From NCBI GenBank assembly GCA_021812735.1, contig JAKAMV010000296.1, positions 1-9,910 on the forward strand: a stretch of 9,910 bases of DNA, written 5' to 3'. The notes beneath the pieces are model-generated. The model worked only from the letters and a program-made list of their open reading frames with translations. It did not search any database and had not been told where the DNA came from. Source of the stretch: Chloroflexota bacterium. Lineage in GTDB: Bacteria > Chloroflexota > Limnocylindria > Limnocylindrales > CSP1-4. The translations under genes were made by a program, and so were the position numbers. Positions 1-7,363 of the stretch are shown one piece after another (positions within the stretch are counted from its first letter, which is position 1; each line of letters starts with the position of its first letter).

Positions 1-2
1 CC

Positions 3-1055
3 CGCCTCAAGGCGCTCGACCGCTACCTCACCGTGTGGATCTTCGCGGCGATGGCCGGCGGAATCCTCCTCGGGGTCGTCGCCCCGGGCGTCGTCCCGTT
101 GCTCGATACGCTTTCGGTGGGGACCACGTCCATCCCGATCGCGGTCGGCCTGATCCTCATGATGTACCCGCCACTCGCGAAGGTGCGCTACGAGGAGATC
201 GGCCGCGTCTTCCGCGATGTGCGAGTCCTCGCGCTGTCGCTGGTCCAGAACTGGGTCATCGGCCCGCTGCTCATGTTCGCCCTTGCGGTGCTCTTCCTGC
301 GCGACGTCCCGGAGTACATGGCTGGGCTCATCCTGATCGGCCTCGCGCGGTGCATCGCGATGGTCATCGTGTGGAACGACCTCGCGCGCGGCGACCCCGA
401 GTACGCCGCCGGGCTGGTGGCGTTCAACTCGATCTTCCAGGTCCTGTTCTACTCGGTCTTCGCGTACGCCTTCATCACGGTGCTGCCGACCTGGTTCGGG
501 CTCCAGGGGACCGTCGTCCAGATCACGGTGCCGCAGATCGCGCAGAGCGTGTTCGTCTACCTGGGCATCCCGTTCATCGCCGGGATCCTGACACGGGCGG
601 TCCTCGTCCGCCGGCAGGGCAGGGACTGGTACGAGCGCACCTTCATCCCGCGGGTCAGCCCGATCACGCTGGTCGCCCTGCTGTTCACGATCGTCGTGAT
701 GTTCTCCCTCAAGGGCGAGAACATCGTGGCGCTGCCGCTCGACGTCGTCCGCATCGCGATCCCGCTGCTCATCTACTTCGTCGTGATGTTCCTGGTGACG
801 TTCTGGATGAGCGTGCGGGCGGGGGCGACGTACGGGCAGACCGTGTCGCTCTCGTTCACCGCGGCCTCGAACAACTTCGAGCTGGCCATCGCCGTCGCCG
901 TCGCCACGTTCGGGATCGGGAGCGGGGCGGCGTTCGCCGCGGTCATCGGCCCCCTCGTCGAGGTGCCGGTCATGATCGCCCTGGTGAACGTGGCGTTCTT
1001 CTTCGGCCGACGCTACTTCCCCAGCGCCCAGGAGCTGGCGCCACGGCGAGGGTGA
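3..1055 (+). CDS. acr3: ACR3-family arsenite efflux permease (5' end cut off)
   Basis: Membrane permease that exports arsenite, As(III), driven by the proton-motive force. The reading frame is already open at base 3, and the codons before the GTG at 33 read [10 protein letters not shown], which fits the usual ACR3 N-terminus. The true start therefore lies upstream of the window and the GTG at 33 is internal. About 350 residues are visible, close to the family length, with roughly ten hydrophobic segments. The family hallmark [16 protein letters not shown] is intact. Its essential cysteine is encoded at 351-353, and the conserved glutamate of [10 protein letters not shown] at 879-881. Both residues are known to be required for As(III) transport in ACR3 proteins. 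The gene ends in a short Arg-rich cytoplasmic tail. Usual partners (arsR, arsC) are not visible and may lie to the left. ACR3 rather than the unrelated ArsB family is clear from these motifs. Confidence 0.95.
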   Translation, partial: RLKALDRYLTVWIFAAMAGGILLGVVAPGVVPLLDTLSVGTTSIPIAVGLILMMYPPLAKVRYEEIGRVFRDVRVLALSLVQNWVIGPLLMFALAVLFLRDVPEYMAGLILIGLARCIAMVIVWNDLARGDPEYAAGLVAFNSIFQVLFYSVFAYAFITVLPTWFGLQGTVVQITVPQIAQSVFVYLGIPFIAGILTRAVLVRRQGRDWYERTFIPRVSPITLVALLFTIVVMFSLKGENIVALPLDVVRIAIPLLIYFVVMFLVTFWMSVRAGATYGQTVSLSFTAASNNFELAIAVAVATFGIGSGAAFAAVIGPLVEVPVMIALVNVAFFFGRRYFPSAQELAPRRG

Positions 1056-1076
1056 GGCGTCGCGGCCGCTCCGCCT

Positions 1077-1121
1077 CCAACGGGGCGCCATGGCGGTGCC
1101 GTTGGCGGCGCGATCGCGCCG
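1077..1121. promoter_or_regulatory. Two adjacent palindromes between acr3 and ppk2
   Basis: Two symmetric elements sit 22 bp after the acr3 stop. The first (1077-1105) has perfect 7-bp arms CCAACGG/CCGTTGG enclosing the 10-bp palindrome CGCCATGGCG. The second (1106-1121) is a perfect 16-bp palindrome, CGGCGCGATCGCGCCG. As RNA, the first could act as a terminator stem for acr3, but no U-tract follows. Either could also be a protein-binding site. The GCGATCGC core is common in some GC-rich genomes, so chance is possible. Function is inferred from position only. Confidence 0.35.
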
Positions 1122-1205
1122 GTGACGGGCAGCGGCCGTCCCCGAACGGCGATGATGGGCCGACACCACGCGACGGGGCGAGGGCGTCGCGAGAAAGGAC
1201 CTCCG

Positions 1206-2210
1206 ATGGCTGATCTGCGGCCGAGGCGAATCGCGGCGCTCATCGCACCGTACCGAGTGGGGGCCGGCCAGAAGGTGCGGCTGCCCAAGGACTTCCCGAC
1301 CGACGCGCCCGGCAGGTTCGGCAAGGCGGACGCCCGCCAGGCCAAGGAGGTGCTCGAGAGCGGGGTCGGCCTGCTCGCCGAGTACCAGGAGCGGCTCGCC
1401 GCGCAGGACACCTACGGCGTGCTGGTCGTCATCCAGTCGATCGACGCGGCGGGCAAGGACGGCACCATCCGCCACGTCATGAGCGGGGTCAACCCGCAGG
1501 GCGTGGAGGTGAGCAGCTTCAAGGTGCCCTCCGCCGAGGAGCAGGACCACGACTACCTGTGGCGGTACGCGCGCCGCCTGCCCAGCCGCGGGTCGATCGG
1601 CATCTTCAACCGCTCCTACTACGAGGAGGTCCTGGTCGTCCGGGTGCACCCCGAGTTCCTCGGCGCCGAGAAGCTGCCAGCGGCCTCCAGGCGGGGAGAC
1701 GTCTGGCGGCGACGCTACCGCGAGATCAACGACTGGGAGCGCTACCTGACCGACCAGGGCTACCGGATCGTGAAGCTGTTCCTCCACGTGTCCCGGGAGG
1801 AGCAGCGCCGGAGGTTCCTCGACCGCATCGAGGAGCCCGAGAAGAACTGGAAGTTCAGCGCGGCCGACGTCAAGGAGCGCGCGCGCTGGGACGACTACCA
1901 GAGGGCATTCTCGGAGATGCTCTCCAGCACGAGCACGGCGTGGGCGCCCTGGTACGTCGTGCCGGCCGACGACAAGCCCTACGCCCGCCTCGTAGCCGCC
2001 GGGGCGATCGCCCACGCCCTGGTGGGGATCGATCCCCAGTACCCGAAGGTCGGGGAGGCGGCGAAGGCGGCCCTCGAGGAGGCGCGCGACGAGCTGCTGG
2101 CTGAGTCCCCCGGCGCCGGGCCGGACCCCGTCGCCCCGACGGCCGATCCGACCGTCGACCGCAGGCGCGGCAAGCACGGCGGCGGCGCGAAGAAGAGGCC
2201 CAAGCGTTGA
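1206..2210 (+). CDS. ppk2: PPK2-family polyphosphate kinase / polyphosphate:nucleotide phosphotransferase
   Basis: Cytosolic enzyme that moves phosphate between polyphosphate and nucleotides, usually phosphorylating AMP or ADP at the expense of polyP. The 334-residue protein matches PPK2 throughout. The Walker A-like loop IQSIDAAGKDG lies at residues 76-86, the Walker B region FNRSYYEEVLVVRVHP at 134-149, and the Arg/Lys-rich lid RRRFLDRIEEPEKNWKFS at 201-218. It most resembles the one-domain PPK2-related group (class I/III type). Class, and hence AMP versus ADP preference, cannot be fixed by eye. The ATG at 1206 is chosen because AAAGGA (1194-1199) lies 6 nt upstream; an in-frame GTG at 1122 has no such support. 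The last ~35 residues, after the fold, are Pro/Ala-rich and end in a strongly basic KKRPKR tail, which could bind polyphosphate or nucleic acid (inference). It is convergent with the next gene. Confidence 0.93.
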   Translation: MADLRPRRIAALIAPYRVGAGQKVRLPKDFPTDAPGRFGKADARQAKEVLESGVGLLAEYQERLAAQDTYGVLVVIQSIDAAGKDGTIRHVMSGVNPQGVEVSSFKVPSAEEQDHDYLWRYARRLPSRGSIGIFNRSYYEEVLVVRVHPEFLGAEKLPAASRRGDVWRRRYREINDWERYLTDQGYRIVKLFLHVSREEQRRRFLDRIEEPEKNWKFSAADVKERARWDDYQRAFSEMLSSTSTAWAPWYVVPADDKPYARLVAAGAIAHALVGIDPQYPKVGEAAKAALEEARDELLAESPGAGPDPVAPTADPTVDRRRGKHGGGAKKRPKR

Positions 2211-2298
2211 GCCCGACGCGGCCCGCAGGCCTGCTGCGAGGCGGGTCCCGGCGGCGCTGCGGCGGGCTCGCGCGGCCGCGCCATGACCGCCGGACCCG

Positions 2299-3378
2299 TC
2301 AGCCCGGGTTCGCCGCCGCGCCCTCTGTGACCACCAGCAGCACCGTGGCGTCGGGGCGGAGCCGCAGCGCGGCCCGGCGTCCGGCCGCGCCGTCCCCCGT
2401 GAGCGCCGCGAGCGCCCCGGCGAGCGACGCCCACCCGCACGGGCCCGCGTCCACGCCTCGGGCGCGGAGCAGTGGCGCGGCGTCGGCAGCCTCGCCGTCA
2501 TCGACGGCGACAGCAGCGTCCAGGCCGGCCCGCAGCACCGGCCAGGCGAGGCTCGATGGCGTGCCGCAGTTCAGGCCGGCCATGGAGGTGGGCTGTGTCG
2601 GCACGGTGACCGCTTCGTCCGCCCGCAGACTCGCGAGGACACAGGCTGCGGTCGTCGGCTCCACGGTCATGATCGCGGTCCGCCACGGGTCGCCCCCGCC
2701 CCGGTAGTGCGTCACCGCGGCCTGGGCCAGCGAGCCGACGCCGGCCGGCACCACCACCAGGTCCGGCCTCCCGGCGCCCAGCTCGGCGAGCTGTGCGTCC
2801 GACTCGGCGAACAGCGTCGCGTACCCCTCGACGATCCACGCCGGCACCTGTTCGTAGCCCGGCCAGGAGGTGTCCTGCAGCAGCATGGCGCCGTGCGAGC
2901 GGGCGAAAGCCGCAGCTGCGTCCACCGCGTCGTCGTAGCTGCCGCCGACGTGCGTGACGGGCGCGCCCTCGGCCTCGATCGCCGCCACCGCCCCGGCGGG
3001 GACGCCGTCCGGGACGAAGACGCGAGCGCGGTGTCCCAGCAGGCGTGCCGTCCGCGCGACGGCGCGCCCGTGGTTGCCGTCGGTGGCGGTGACGAACGTG
3101 ACCGCGCCGCCGGCCCCCGCTCCCAGCCCGGTCGAGAGCGCGCGGTGGATCGCCCACGAGGCTCCGAGCGCCTTGAACGCCGGCAGTCCCAGTCGGCTCG
3201 ACTCGTCCTTCGCGAACGCGCGGCCCACGCCCAGCCGCGACGCCACGTCCTCGAGGTCGACCAGCGGCGTCGGCTGGTAGCCGCCGAGGGAGCGGTGGAA
3301 CGCGAGCACCTCTCCGGGCACCGCCGGGCACGACCACGCGCGATCGCGCAGGTTGGGGTGCCAGTCGCGCGCGGCCAC
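2299..3378 (-). CDS. dpaL: Diaminopropionate ammonia-lyase-like PLP enzyme
   Basis: Fold-type II PLP enzyme of 359 residues. The best fit is 2,3-diaminopropionate ammonia-lyase, which converts D- or L-diaminopropionate to pyruvate and ammonia. The PLP lysine is K69 in GLPAFKALGASWA. TATDGNHGRAVA (97-108) carries D100, and LLQDTSWPGYEQVP (166-179) carries D169. These two aspartates match the pair that act on the D- and L-substrates in the E. coli enzyme. The glycine loop PAGVGSLAQA (211-220) would bind the PLP phosphate, and TSMAGLNCGTPS (264-275) is also typical of the family. Threonine synthase or threonine dehydratase is less likely because of the QDTSWPGY and MAGLNCG motifs. The GTG at 3378 is supported by GGGGAGG (3387-3393 on the plus strand) 8 nt upstream. 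The gene lies 16 bp behind the permease stop, so the two are probably co-transcribed. Confidence 0.85.
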   Translation of the reverse strand: MAARDWHPNLRDRAWSCPAVPGEVLAFHRSLGGYQPTPLVDLEDVASRLGVGRAFAKDESSRLGLPAFKALGASWAIHRALSTGLGAGAGGAVTFVTATDGNHGRAVARTARLLGHRARVFVPDGVPAGAVAAIEAEGAPVTHVGGSYDDAVDAAAAFARSHGAMLLQDTSWPGYEQVPAWIVEGYATLFAESDAQLAELGAGRPDLVVVPAGVGSLAQAAVTHYRGGGDPWRTAIMTVEPTTAACVLASLRADEAVTVPTQPTSMAGLNCGTPSSLAWPVLRAGLDAAVAVDDGEAADAAPLLRARGVDAGPCGWASLAGALAALTGDGAAGRRAALRLRPDATVLLVVTEGAAANPG

Positions 3379-3394
3379 CGTTTCAGCCTCCCCG

Positions 3395-4570
3395 TCAGCG
3401 GGCGGCCGCGGTGCGGCCCGCCGGCATCCGCGCTACGACCGCGAGCGCGCCGGCCCCCGCCGCCACCACCACGGCCGTCCCGAGCATCGCCGCCGGCAGC
3501 CCCACGGTGACCGACATCACCCCCATGAGTGGCGGGTAGACCACCGCGCCCACGACGGACGCGGCCACGATGACGCCCGCCACCGCCGCCGCGCGGTCGG
3601 GAACCCGCTCCCCGCCGACCGCCACGATCAGCGGGTAGACGGGCCCGGATGCGAAGCCGACCAAGGTGAAGAGGGCGATTGACACGCCCAGCGACGGCGC
3701 GACGACAGCACCCGTCAGCGCCCCTGCGCAGGCGAGGGCCGCGACGATCGCGAGTCGCAGGTGGTCGAAGCGGTCGGCGATGCGGCTGCCCACCAGCCGG
3801 CCAGCGGCCAGGCCCGCCCAGTAGAGCCCGAGCGACGAGGTCGCGGCGGCCGCCGGGGCCGCCGCCAGGAACCGGACCAGCCAGTTGGACACGCCGATCT
3901 CGCACGCGACGTAGCACCCGATCGCCACCGCCAGCACAAGCAGCGGAAGCGCGAGCAGGCTCGATCGCCGGCCGCCAGCGGCCAGCTGCGGGCGCGCCCG
4001 GCCGTCGGCGAGGTCCGACACGGCGAGCACGGCGGCCAGCGGCAGCGCGACCGCCCCGGACCCGACGAGCAGCGCCTGCCACGAGAGCCCGGCCAGGTCG
4101 CGGGCCGCCAGCACGAACGGCGCCCCGAGCGCGCCCAGCGAGTAGAACAGGTGCAGCAGGTTGAGCCGGCCGCCCCGGCCGCCCCGATAGAGGTCGATCA
4201 CCAGGCCGTTGCCCCCGCCGTCGATCGCCCCGGCGCCCACGGACCGCACGATCCCGAACGCGGTGAACGCCGGCCAGTCGGGTGTCAGCCCCTGCGCCAT
4301 GAGCCCGAGCCCGAGCAGCGCCGCCGCGCCCGACAGGATGGGTCGCCGCCCGACCCGCTCGGTGGCCATGCCGCCGAGCACCGAGCCCGCGGCGTACGCG
4401 ATCGACGTCAGGAAGTAGAACAGGCCCAGGCCAACGTCCGTCTGGGAGAAGCCGTCCTCGACCTCACGCGCGAGCGCGGGGACCACGAGACCGCCCCAGC
4501 CGATGAGCACGAAGGCCCAGCAGCCGAGCGCGAAGGCGATGGAGCGCTGGCGGAACACGACGGGGACCAC
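3395..4570 (-). CDS. MFS permease, FHS/sugar-permease-like
   Basis: Twelve-segment major facilitator of 391 residues in the inner membrane. MFS motif A is visible as GGMATERVGRRP (66-77) between helices 2 and 3. Its C-terminal-half counterpart is GRLVGSRIADRF (257-268). Residues 117-126 (DGGGNGLVID) and 137-151 (NLLHLFYSLGALGAP) resemble the fucose/glucose-mannose permease (FHS) branch, as does YVACEIGVSNWL (220-231). The substrate is not readable from sequence. Co-transcription with the diaminopropionate ammonia-lyase suggests an amino acid or related nitrogen compound, but this is inference. The GTG start at 4570 is preceded by no Shine-Dalgarno. Instead TACGAT ends exactly 6 nt before it, the geometry of a leaderless transcript. 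It is divergent from the hydrolase gene at 4753. Confidence 0.88.
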   Translation of the reverse strand: MVPVVFRQRSIAFALGCWAFVLIGWGGLVVPALAREVEDGFSQTDVGLGLFYFLTSIAYAAGSVLGGMATERVGRRPILSGAAALLGLGLMAQGLTPDWPAFTAFGIVRSVGAGAIDGGGNGLVIDLYRGGRGGRLNLLHLFYSLGALGAPFVLAARDLAGLSWQALLVGSGAVALPLAAVLAVSDLADGRARPQLAAGGRRSSLLALPLLVLAVAIGCYVACEIGVSNWLVRFLAAAPAAAATSSLGLYWAGLAAGRLVGSRIADRFDHLRLAIVAALACAGALTGAVVAPSLGVSIALFTLVGFASGPVYPLIVAVGGERVPDRAAAVAGVIVAASVVGAVVYPPLMGVMSVTVGLPAAMLGTAVVVAAGAGALAVVARMPAGRTAAAR

Positions 4571-4576
4571 GCCGCG

Positions 4577-4582
4577 ATCGTA
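4577..4582 (-). promoter_or_regulatory. Predicted -10 box for the leaderless permease/lyase operon
   Basis: On the minus strand TACGAT fits the TANNNT -10 pattern. Six bases separate it from the GTG at 4570, which places the transcription start on or next to the start codon. No good -35 hexamer is visible. The call rests on this spacing, the lack of a ribosome-binding site, and the same arrangement at two other genes in the window. Confidence 0.5.
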
Positions 4583-4740
4583 GCCCCAACCAGCGGCCCT
4601 ACCGAGCCGGTCCGTGCGCGCCGACGGCGTCCGGCCTCGACGCAGCGCTCGGCTTCGGGCGACGACCTCGAGTGGTGCCCGGCCGGTGGCGGCAGACCGC
4701 CGGCGACGGGGGGACGCCCGCGCAGGTTGCGCGCCCGCGG

Positions 4741-4746
4741 CAAGAT
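4741..4746 (+). promoter_or_regulatory. Possible -10 box for the leaderless hydrolase operon
   Basis: CAAGAT lies exactly 6 nt before the ATG at 4753, in a stretch with no Shine-Dalgarno. It is a weaker match to TANNNT (C in place of the first T), and no -35 is apparent. The placement is the same as for the divergent permease gene. Confidence 0.35.
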
Positions 4747-4752
4747 GTCCCC

Positions 4753-5616
4753 ATGGACACCCGTCGCGTCCCCGTCGCCGCCGGCGTCGAGCTGGCGGCC
4801 GACGTCTGGCCCGCCCCCGCCGACGCCTCCGATCCGGTCACCTTCGTGCTGGCCCACGGGTTGGCGTCCAACGCGCGCCTGTGGGACGGCGTGGCGACGC
4901 GCCTCAACGAGCGAGGCCACGCCGCTGTGACGGTGGACCTCCGGGGGCATGGCCGCTCGTCCAAGCCCGACGGCCCTTACGATGTCGCCACGGTGGCCGA
5001 CGACCTGGCGGCGCTGGTCCGGGGACTGGGACTGCAGCGCCCCGTGGTCGCCGGCCAGTCCTGGGGCGGCAACGTGGTCATCGAGCTCGCCGCCCGCGGC
5101 CCGGGGATCGCCCGCGGCCTGGTCTGCGTGGACGGCGGTTGGTTCGAGCCCGCATCGGCGTTCCCCTCCTGGGAGGCGTGCCGCGACGCGCTCGCGCCCC
5201 CGCGCCTGGCCGGTCGGCGCCTCGCCGAACTCGAGGGCTATCTCCGGGGCGCCCATCCCGACTGGCCCGAGGCCGGCATCGCGGGGACCCTCGCGAACTT
5301 CGAGCGATTCCCCGACGGGACGGTCGCGCCGTGGCTGACGTTCGACCGGCACCTCGTCGTCCTGCGCGGCATGTGGGACCACCGGCCCTCCGAGCGGTAC
5401 TCCCAAGTGCGCGAGCCGGTGCTCCTCCTCCCGGTCGGGCCGGCCGCGCCGGACGGGCGCAGCGCCGGCCGAGAGGCGGCGGTCGAGCGGGCTCGGGCTT
5501 CGCTCGCCCGGGTCAGGGTGCAGCCCTTCGTGGGCGACCACGACATCCACGCGCAGCGCCCGGCCGAAGTCGCCGACGTGATGGCCGATGCCGTCGCGGA
5601 CGGGTTCTTCGCGTGA
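4753..5616 (+). CDS. Alpha/beta hydrolase
   Basis: Cytosolic alpha/beta-fold hydrolase of 287 residues with no signal peptide. The oxyanion-hole motif is AHGLASN (34-40), and the strand-turn VDLRGHGRSSKP (61-72) is typical of the fold. The nucleophile elbow is AGQSWGG (100-106), giving S103. The catalytic histidine is most likely H266 in GDHDIHAQRP (261-270). The acid residue is not certain. Residues 130-215 form a variable cap region rich in Trp and Pro. Substrate and reaction (esterase, lactonase, C-C hydrolase and others) cannot be told from these motifs. The ATG at 4753 is preferred over the GTG at 4672: the fold begins right after it and the CAAGAT box sits 6 nt upstream. The stop overlaps the next gene's start as GTGA, so translation of the two is probably coupled. 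Confidence 0.88.
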   Translation: MDTRRVPVAAGVELAADVWPAPADASDPVTFVLAHGLASNARLWDGVATRLNERGHAAVTVDLRGHGRSSKPDGPYDVATVADDLAALVRGLGLQRPVVAGQSWGGNVVIELAARGPGIARGLVCVDGGWFEPASAFPSWEACRDALAPPRLAGRRLAELEGYLRGAHPDWPEAGIAGTLANFERFPDGTVAPWLTFDRHLVVLRGMWDHRPSERYSQVREPVLLLPVGPAAPDGRSAGREAAVERARASLARVRVQPFVGDHDIHAQRPAEVADVMADAVADGFFA

Positions 5617-6890
5617 GCGCGGGTCCGCGCATGCTCGCGATCATGGGCTCGGGCGAGACCGCGCCCGCGATGGCCAAGGTGCACCACGCGCTCTTCGACC
5701 GCTTCGGCGGACCGGTCCCGGCGGCCGTCATCGACACGCCGTACGGGTTCCAGGAGAACGCGGACGAGCTCTCCGCCCGCACGCTCGAGTTCTTCGCCAC
5801 CAGCGTCGGCAACCCCGTGGAGGTGGCGAGCTACCGCTCGGCCGGCGTGGACGCGATGACCGCCGCCACCGCGCTCGCCCGGATCCGCGAGGCCAGGTAC
5901 CTCATGGCCGGACCGGGCAGCCCGTCCTACGCGCTGCGGCAGTGGGCGGACGGCCCCATCCCCGATGCCCTGGCCGAGAAGCTGGCCACGGGCGGGATCC
6001 TCACGATGGCCTCTGCCGCCGCGCTCACCCTCGGCCTCGTGACGATCCCGGTCTACGAGGTCTACAAGGTCGGCGAGGCGCCGCGCTGGCTGCCGGGCCT
6101 CGACCTCCTGGGTCGGGCCACCGGGCTGCGCGCCGCGGTGGTTCCCCACTACGACAACGCCGAGGGCGGCAACCACGACACGCGCTTCTGCTACATGGGC
6201 GAGCGCCGGATCTCGTTGCTCGAGGCGATGCTGCCCGAGGGCGCGTTCATCCTCGGCGTCGACAGCCACACGGCCCTCCTGCTCGACCTCGAGGCGAACA
6301 CCGCGTCGGTGGCGGGCCTCGGTGGGGTCACCGTCCGCGTCGCCGGGCGGAGCACCCGGTTCGCCTCCGGGGCATCCTGCGGCATCGCCGCGCTGGGGGA
6401 CGCGGCGCGAGGGCTCGCCGAGGGCCGGTCCACCGAGGCGGTCCACTCGGCCGCGCTGGCGGGATCCGCCTCCCGCGAGCGCCCCCCGCGGTCCGCCGCC
6501 CCGGTGCAGCAGCAGATGCAGGAGCTCGAGGGCACCTTCATCTCAGCGCTCGACGCGGGCGACATCCGCGAGGCGGTGGCGGCGCTGCTCGAGCTCGACG
6601 AGACGGTGGAGGCGCGCATCCGGGCCGGCGAGGACAGCCCCGACCTCGACAACGCGTCGGCCACCCTGCGCGCGCTGGTCGTACGGCTGGGCGAGCACGC
6701 AGCCAGCGGCACCGCCGACCCGCGCGCCGAGATCGGGCCGCTCGTGGACACGCTCCTGGAGCTGCGCGACCGCGCCCGCGCCGCGAAGGACTGGCCCACC
6801 GCCGACCTGATCCGCAACCGCCTGGCGGCCGCCGGGGTCGAGGTCCGCGACGGCGCCGAGGGTTCCGTGTGGGTTCTGGCGCCCCGGTGA
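5613..6890 (+). CDS. S51-peptidase/cyanophycinase-like domain fused to a CysS C-terminal-like domain
   Basis: A 425-residue protein in two parts. Residues 7-245 look like the class I amidotransferase fold of peptidase S51/cyanophycinase. MAGPGSPSYAL (98-108) precedes an elbow-like segment TMASAAALTLG (131-141, candidate nucleophile S134). VPHYDN (177-182) supplies a candidate H179, and LGVDSHTALLLD (214-225) with GLGGVTVRV (235-243) matches the end of the fold. After a Pro/Ser linker (~283-300), residues ~305-422 resemble the C-terminal helical domain of cysteinyl-tRNA synthetase. The clearest part is KDWPTADLIRNRLAAAGVEV (392-411) followed by EGSVW, the pattern of the CysS tail. The synthetase catalytic HIGH/KMSKS domain is absent. 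The GTG at 5613 overlaps the hydrolase stop; M7 (ATG 5631) is an alternative start. The elbow has Ala where active S51 enzymes have Gly, so peptidase activity is uncertain. The true substrate is unknown. Confidence 0.8.
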   Translation: MSAGPRMLAIMGSGETAPAMAKVHHALFDRFGGPVPAAVIDTPYGFQENADELSARTLEFFATSVGNPVEVASYRSAGVDAMTAATALARIREARYLMAGPGSPSYALRQWADGPIPDALAEKLATGGILTMASAAALTLGLVTIPVYEVYKVGEAPRWLPGLDLLGRATGLRAAVVPHYDNAEGGNHDTRFCYMGERRISLLEAMLPEGAFILGVDSHTALLLDLEANTASVAGLGGVTVRVAGRSTRFASGASCGIAALGDAARGLAEGRSTEAVHSAALAGSASRERPPRSAAPVQQQMQELEGTFISALDAGDIREAVAALLELDETVEARIRAGEDSPDLDNASATLRALVVRLGEHAASGTADPRAEIGPLVDTLLELRDRARAAKDWPTADLIRNRLAAAGVEVRDGAEGSVWVLAPR

Positions 6891-6934
6891 TGCCGTCCCT
6901 GCCGCCGGCTGGCCCCGCGAACGCAGGCTGCCGG

Positions 6935-6940
6935 TAGACT
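6935..6940 (+). promoter_or_regulatory. Predicted -10 box for the rhodanese gene
   Basis: TAGACT, preceded by CCGG, is a good -10 hexamer in a very GC-rich spacer between the fusion gene and the rhodanese. It would start transcription near 6947, giving a leader of about 47 nt that contains the GGAG ribosome-binding site. No clear -35 is visible. The same hexamer occurs as the -10 of the marR gene. Confidence 0.5.
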
Positions 6941-6993
6941 TCGCCGCTGAGCCTCGGCCCGTCCGTGGCCGAGAACCAACGCCCGGAGTCCCC

Positions 6994-7335
6994 GTGTTCT
7001 CGTTCCTCAAGCGCTTCACCACCGCGACCCCCTCGATCGACGTCGTTGAGCTGGACGCCCTCCTTCAGCAGAACGCCGTCCGCGTGCTCGACGTCCGCGA
7101 GGACCACGAGTTCCGCCGCGGGCATGTGCCGGGCGCCGTGCACGTCCCCGTGCGGCGCCTCCCCGACCGGCTCGTCAAGCTCAAGCGCGACAAGCCGTAC
7201 GCCGTGATCTGCGAGTCGGGCAGCCGGAGCAGCCACGCCACCGACTACCTGCTCTCGCAGGGGTTCGAGGGCGCAGTCTCAGTCCGCGGCGGCACCAGCG
7301 CCTGGACGAGGAGCGGGCGGGCGATCGTCCGCTAG
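6994..7335 (+). CDS. Single-domain rhodanese (sulfurtransferase)
   Basis: Small 113-residue rhodanese-domain protein. Members transfer sulfane sulfur from thiosulfate or a persulfide carrier to an acceptor. Strand and loop markers are in order: VRVLDVREDHEFRRGHVPGA (29-48) with the conserved DVRE and GHVPGA, and then the active-site loop CESGSRS with C73. The loop fits CxxGxRS and the cysteine is present, so the protein should be catalytically competent. GGTSAWTRSG (99-108) is the usual C-terminal signature. There is no signal peptide or membrane anchor; the basic N-terminus MFSFLKRF might be mildly amphipathic. The GTG at 6994 follows GGAG (6985-6988) with 5-nt spacing. Its own promoter-like element suggests a separate transcription unit. 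The physiological sulfur partner is not indicated by neighbours. Confidence 0.92.
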   Translation: MFSFLKRFTTATPSIDVVELDALLQQNAVRVLDVREDHEFRRGHVPGAVHVPVRRLPDRLVKLKRDKPYAVICESGSRSSHATDYLLSQGFEGAVSVRGGTSAWTRSGRAIVR

Positions 7336-7355
7336 GCCGCCGCGGCGCGGGCGGC
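7336..7355. terminator. GC-only hairpin between convergent genes
   Basis: GCCGCC (7336-7341) and GGCGGC (7350-7355) form a 6-bp stem with an 8-nt loop, directly after the rhodanese stop and 8 bp before the end of the convergent marR gene. It could serve as a terminator in both directions, but there is no T-tract on either strand and such stems are frequent at this base composition. Confidence 0.3.
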
Positions 7356-7363
7356 GAGGCGCG

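Noticed and set aside
2222..2245. Possible terminator between ppk2 and the convergent lyase (CCCGC/GCGGG, with the palindrome GCAGGCCTGC inside)
   Set aside because: Only a 5-bp stem with a 14-nt loop and no T-tract, and competing folds are equally likely.
2712..4082. Minus-strand frame of 456 codons overlapping the permease and the lyase
   Set aside because: Extreme Arg/Gly/Ala composition and complete overlap with two well-supported genes on the same strand in other frames.
4614..5612. In-frame upstream extension of the S51-like fusion gene
   Set aside because: This stretch is a shadow of the alpha/beta hydrolase in another frame, with Arg/Pro-rich composition. The real gene starts at the GTG overlapping the hydrolase stop.
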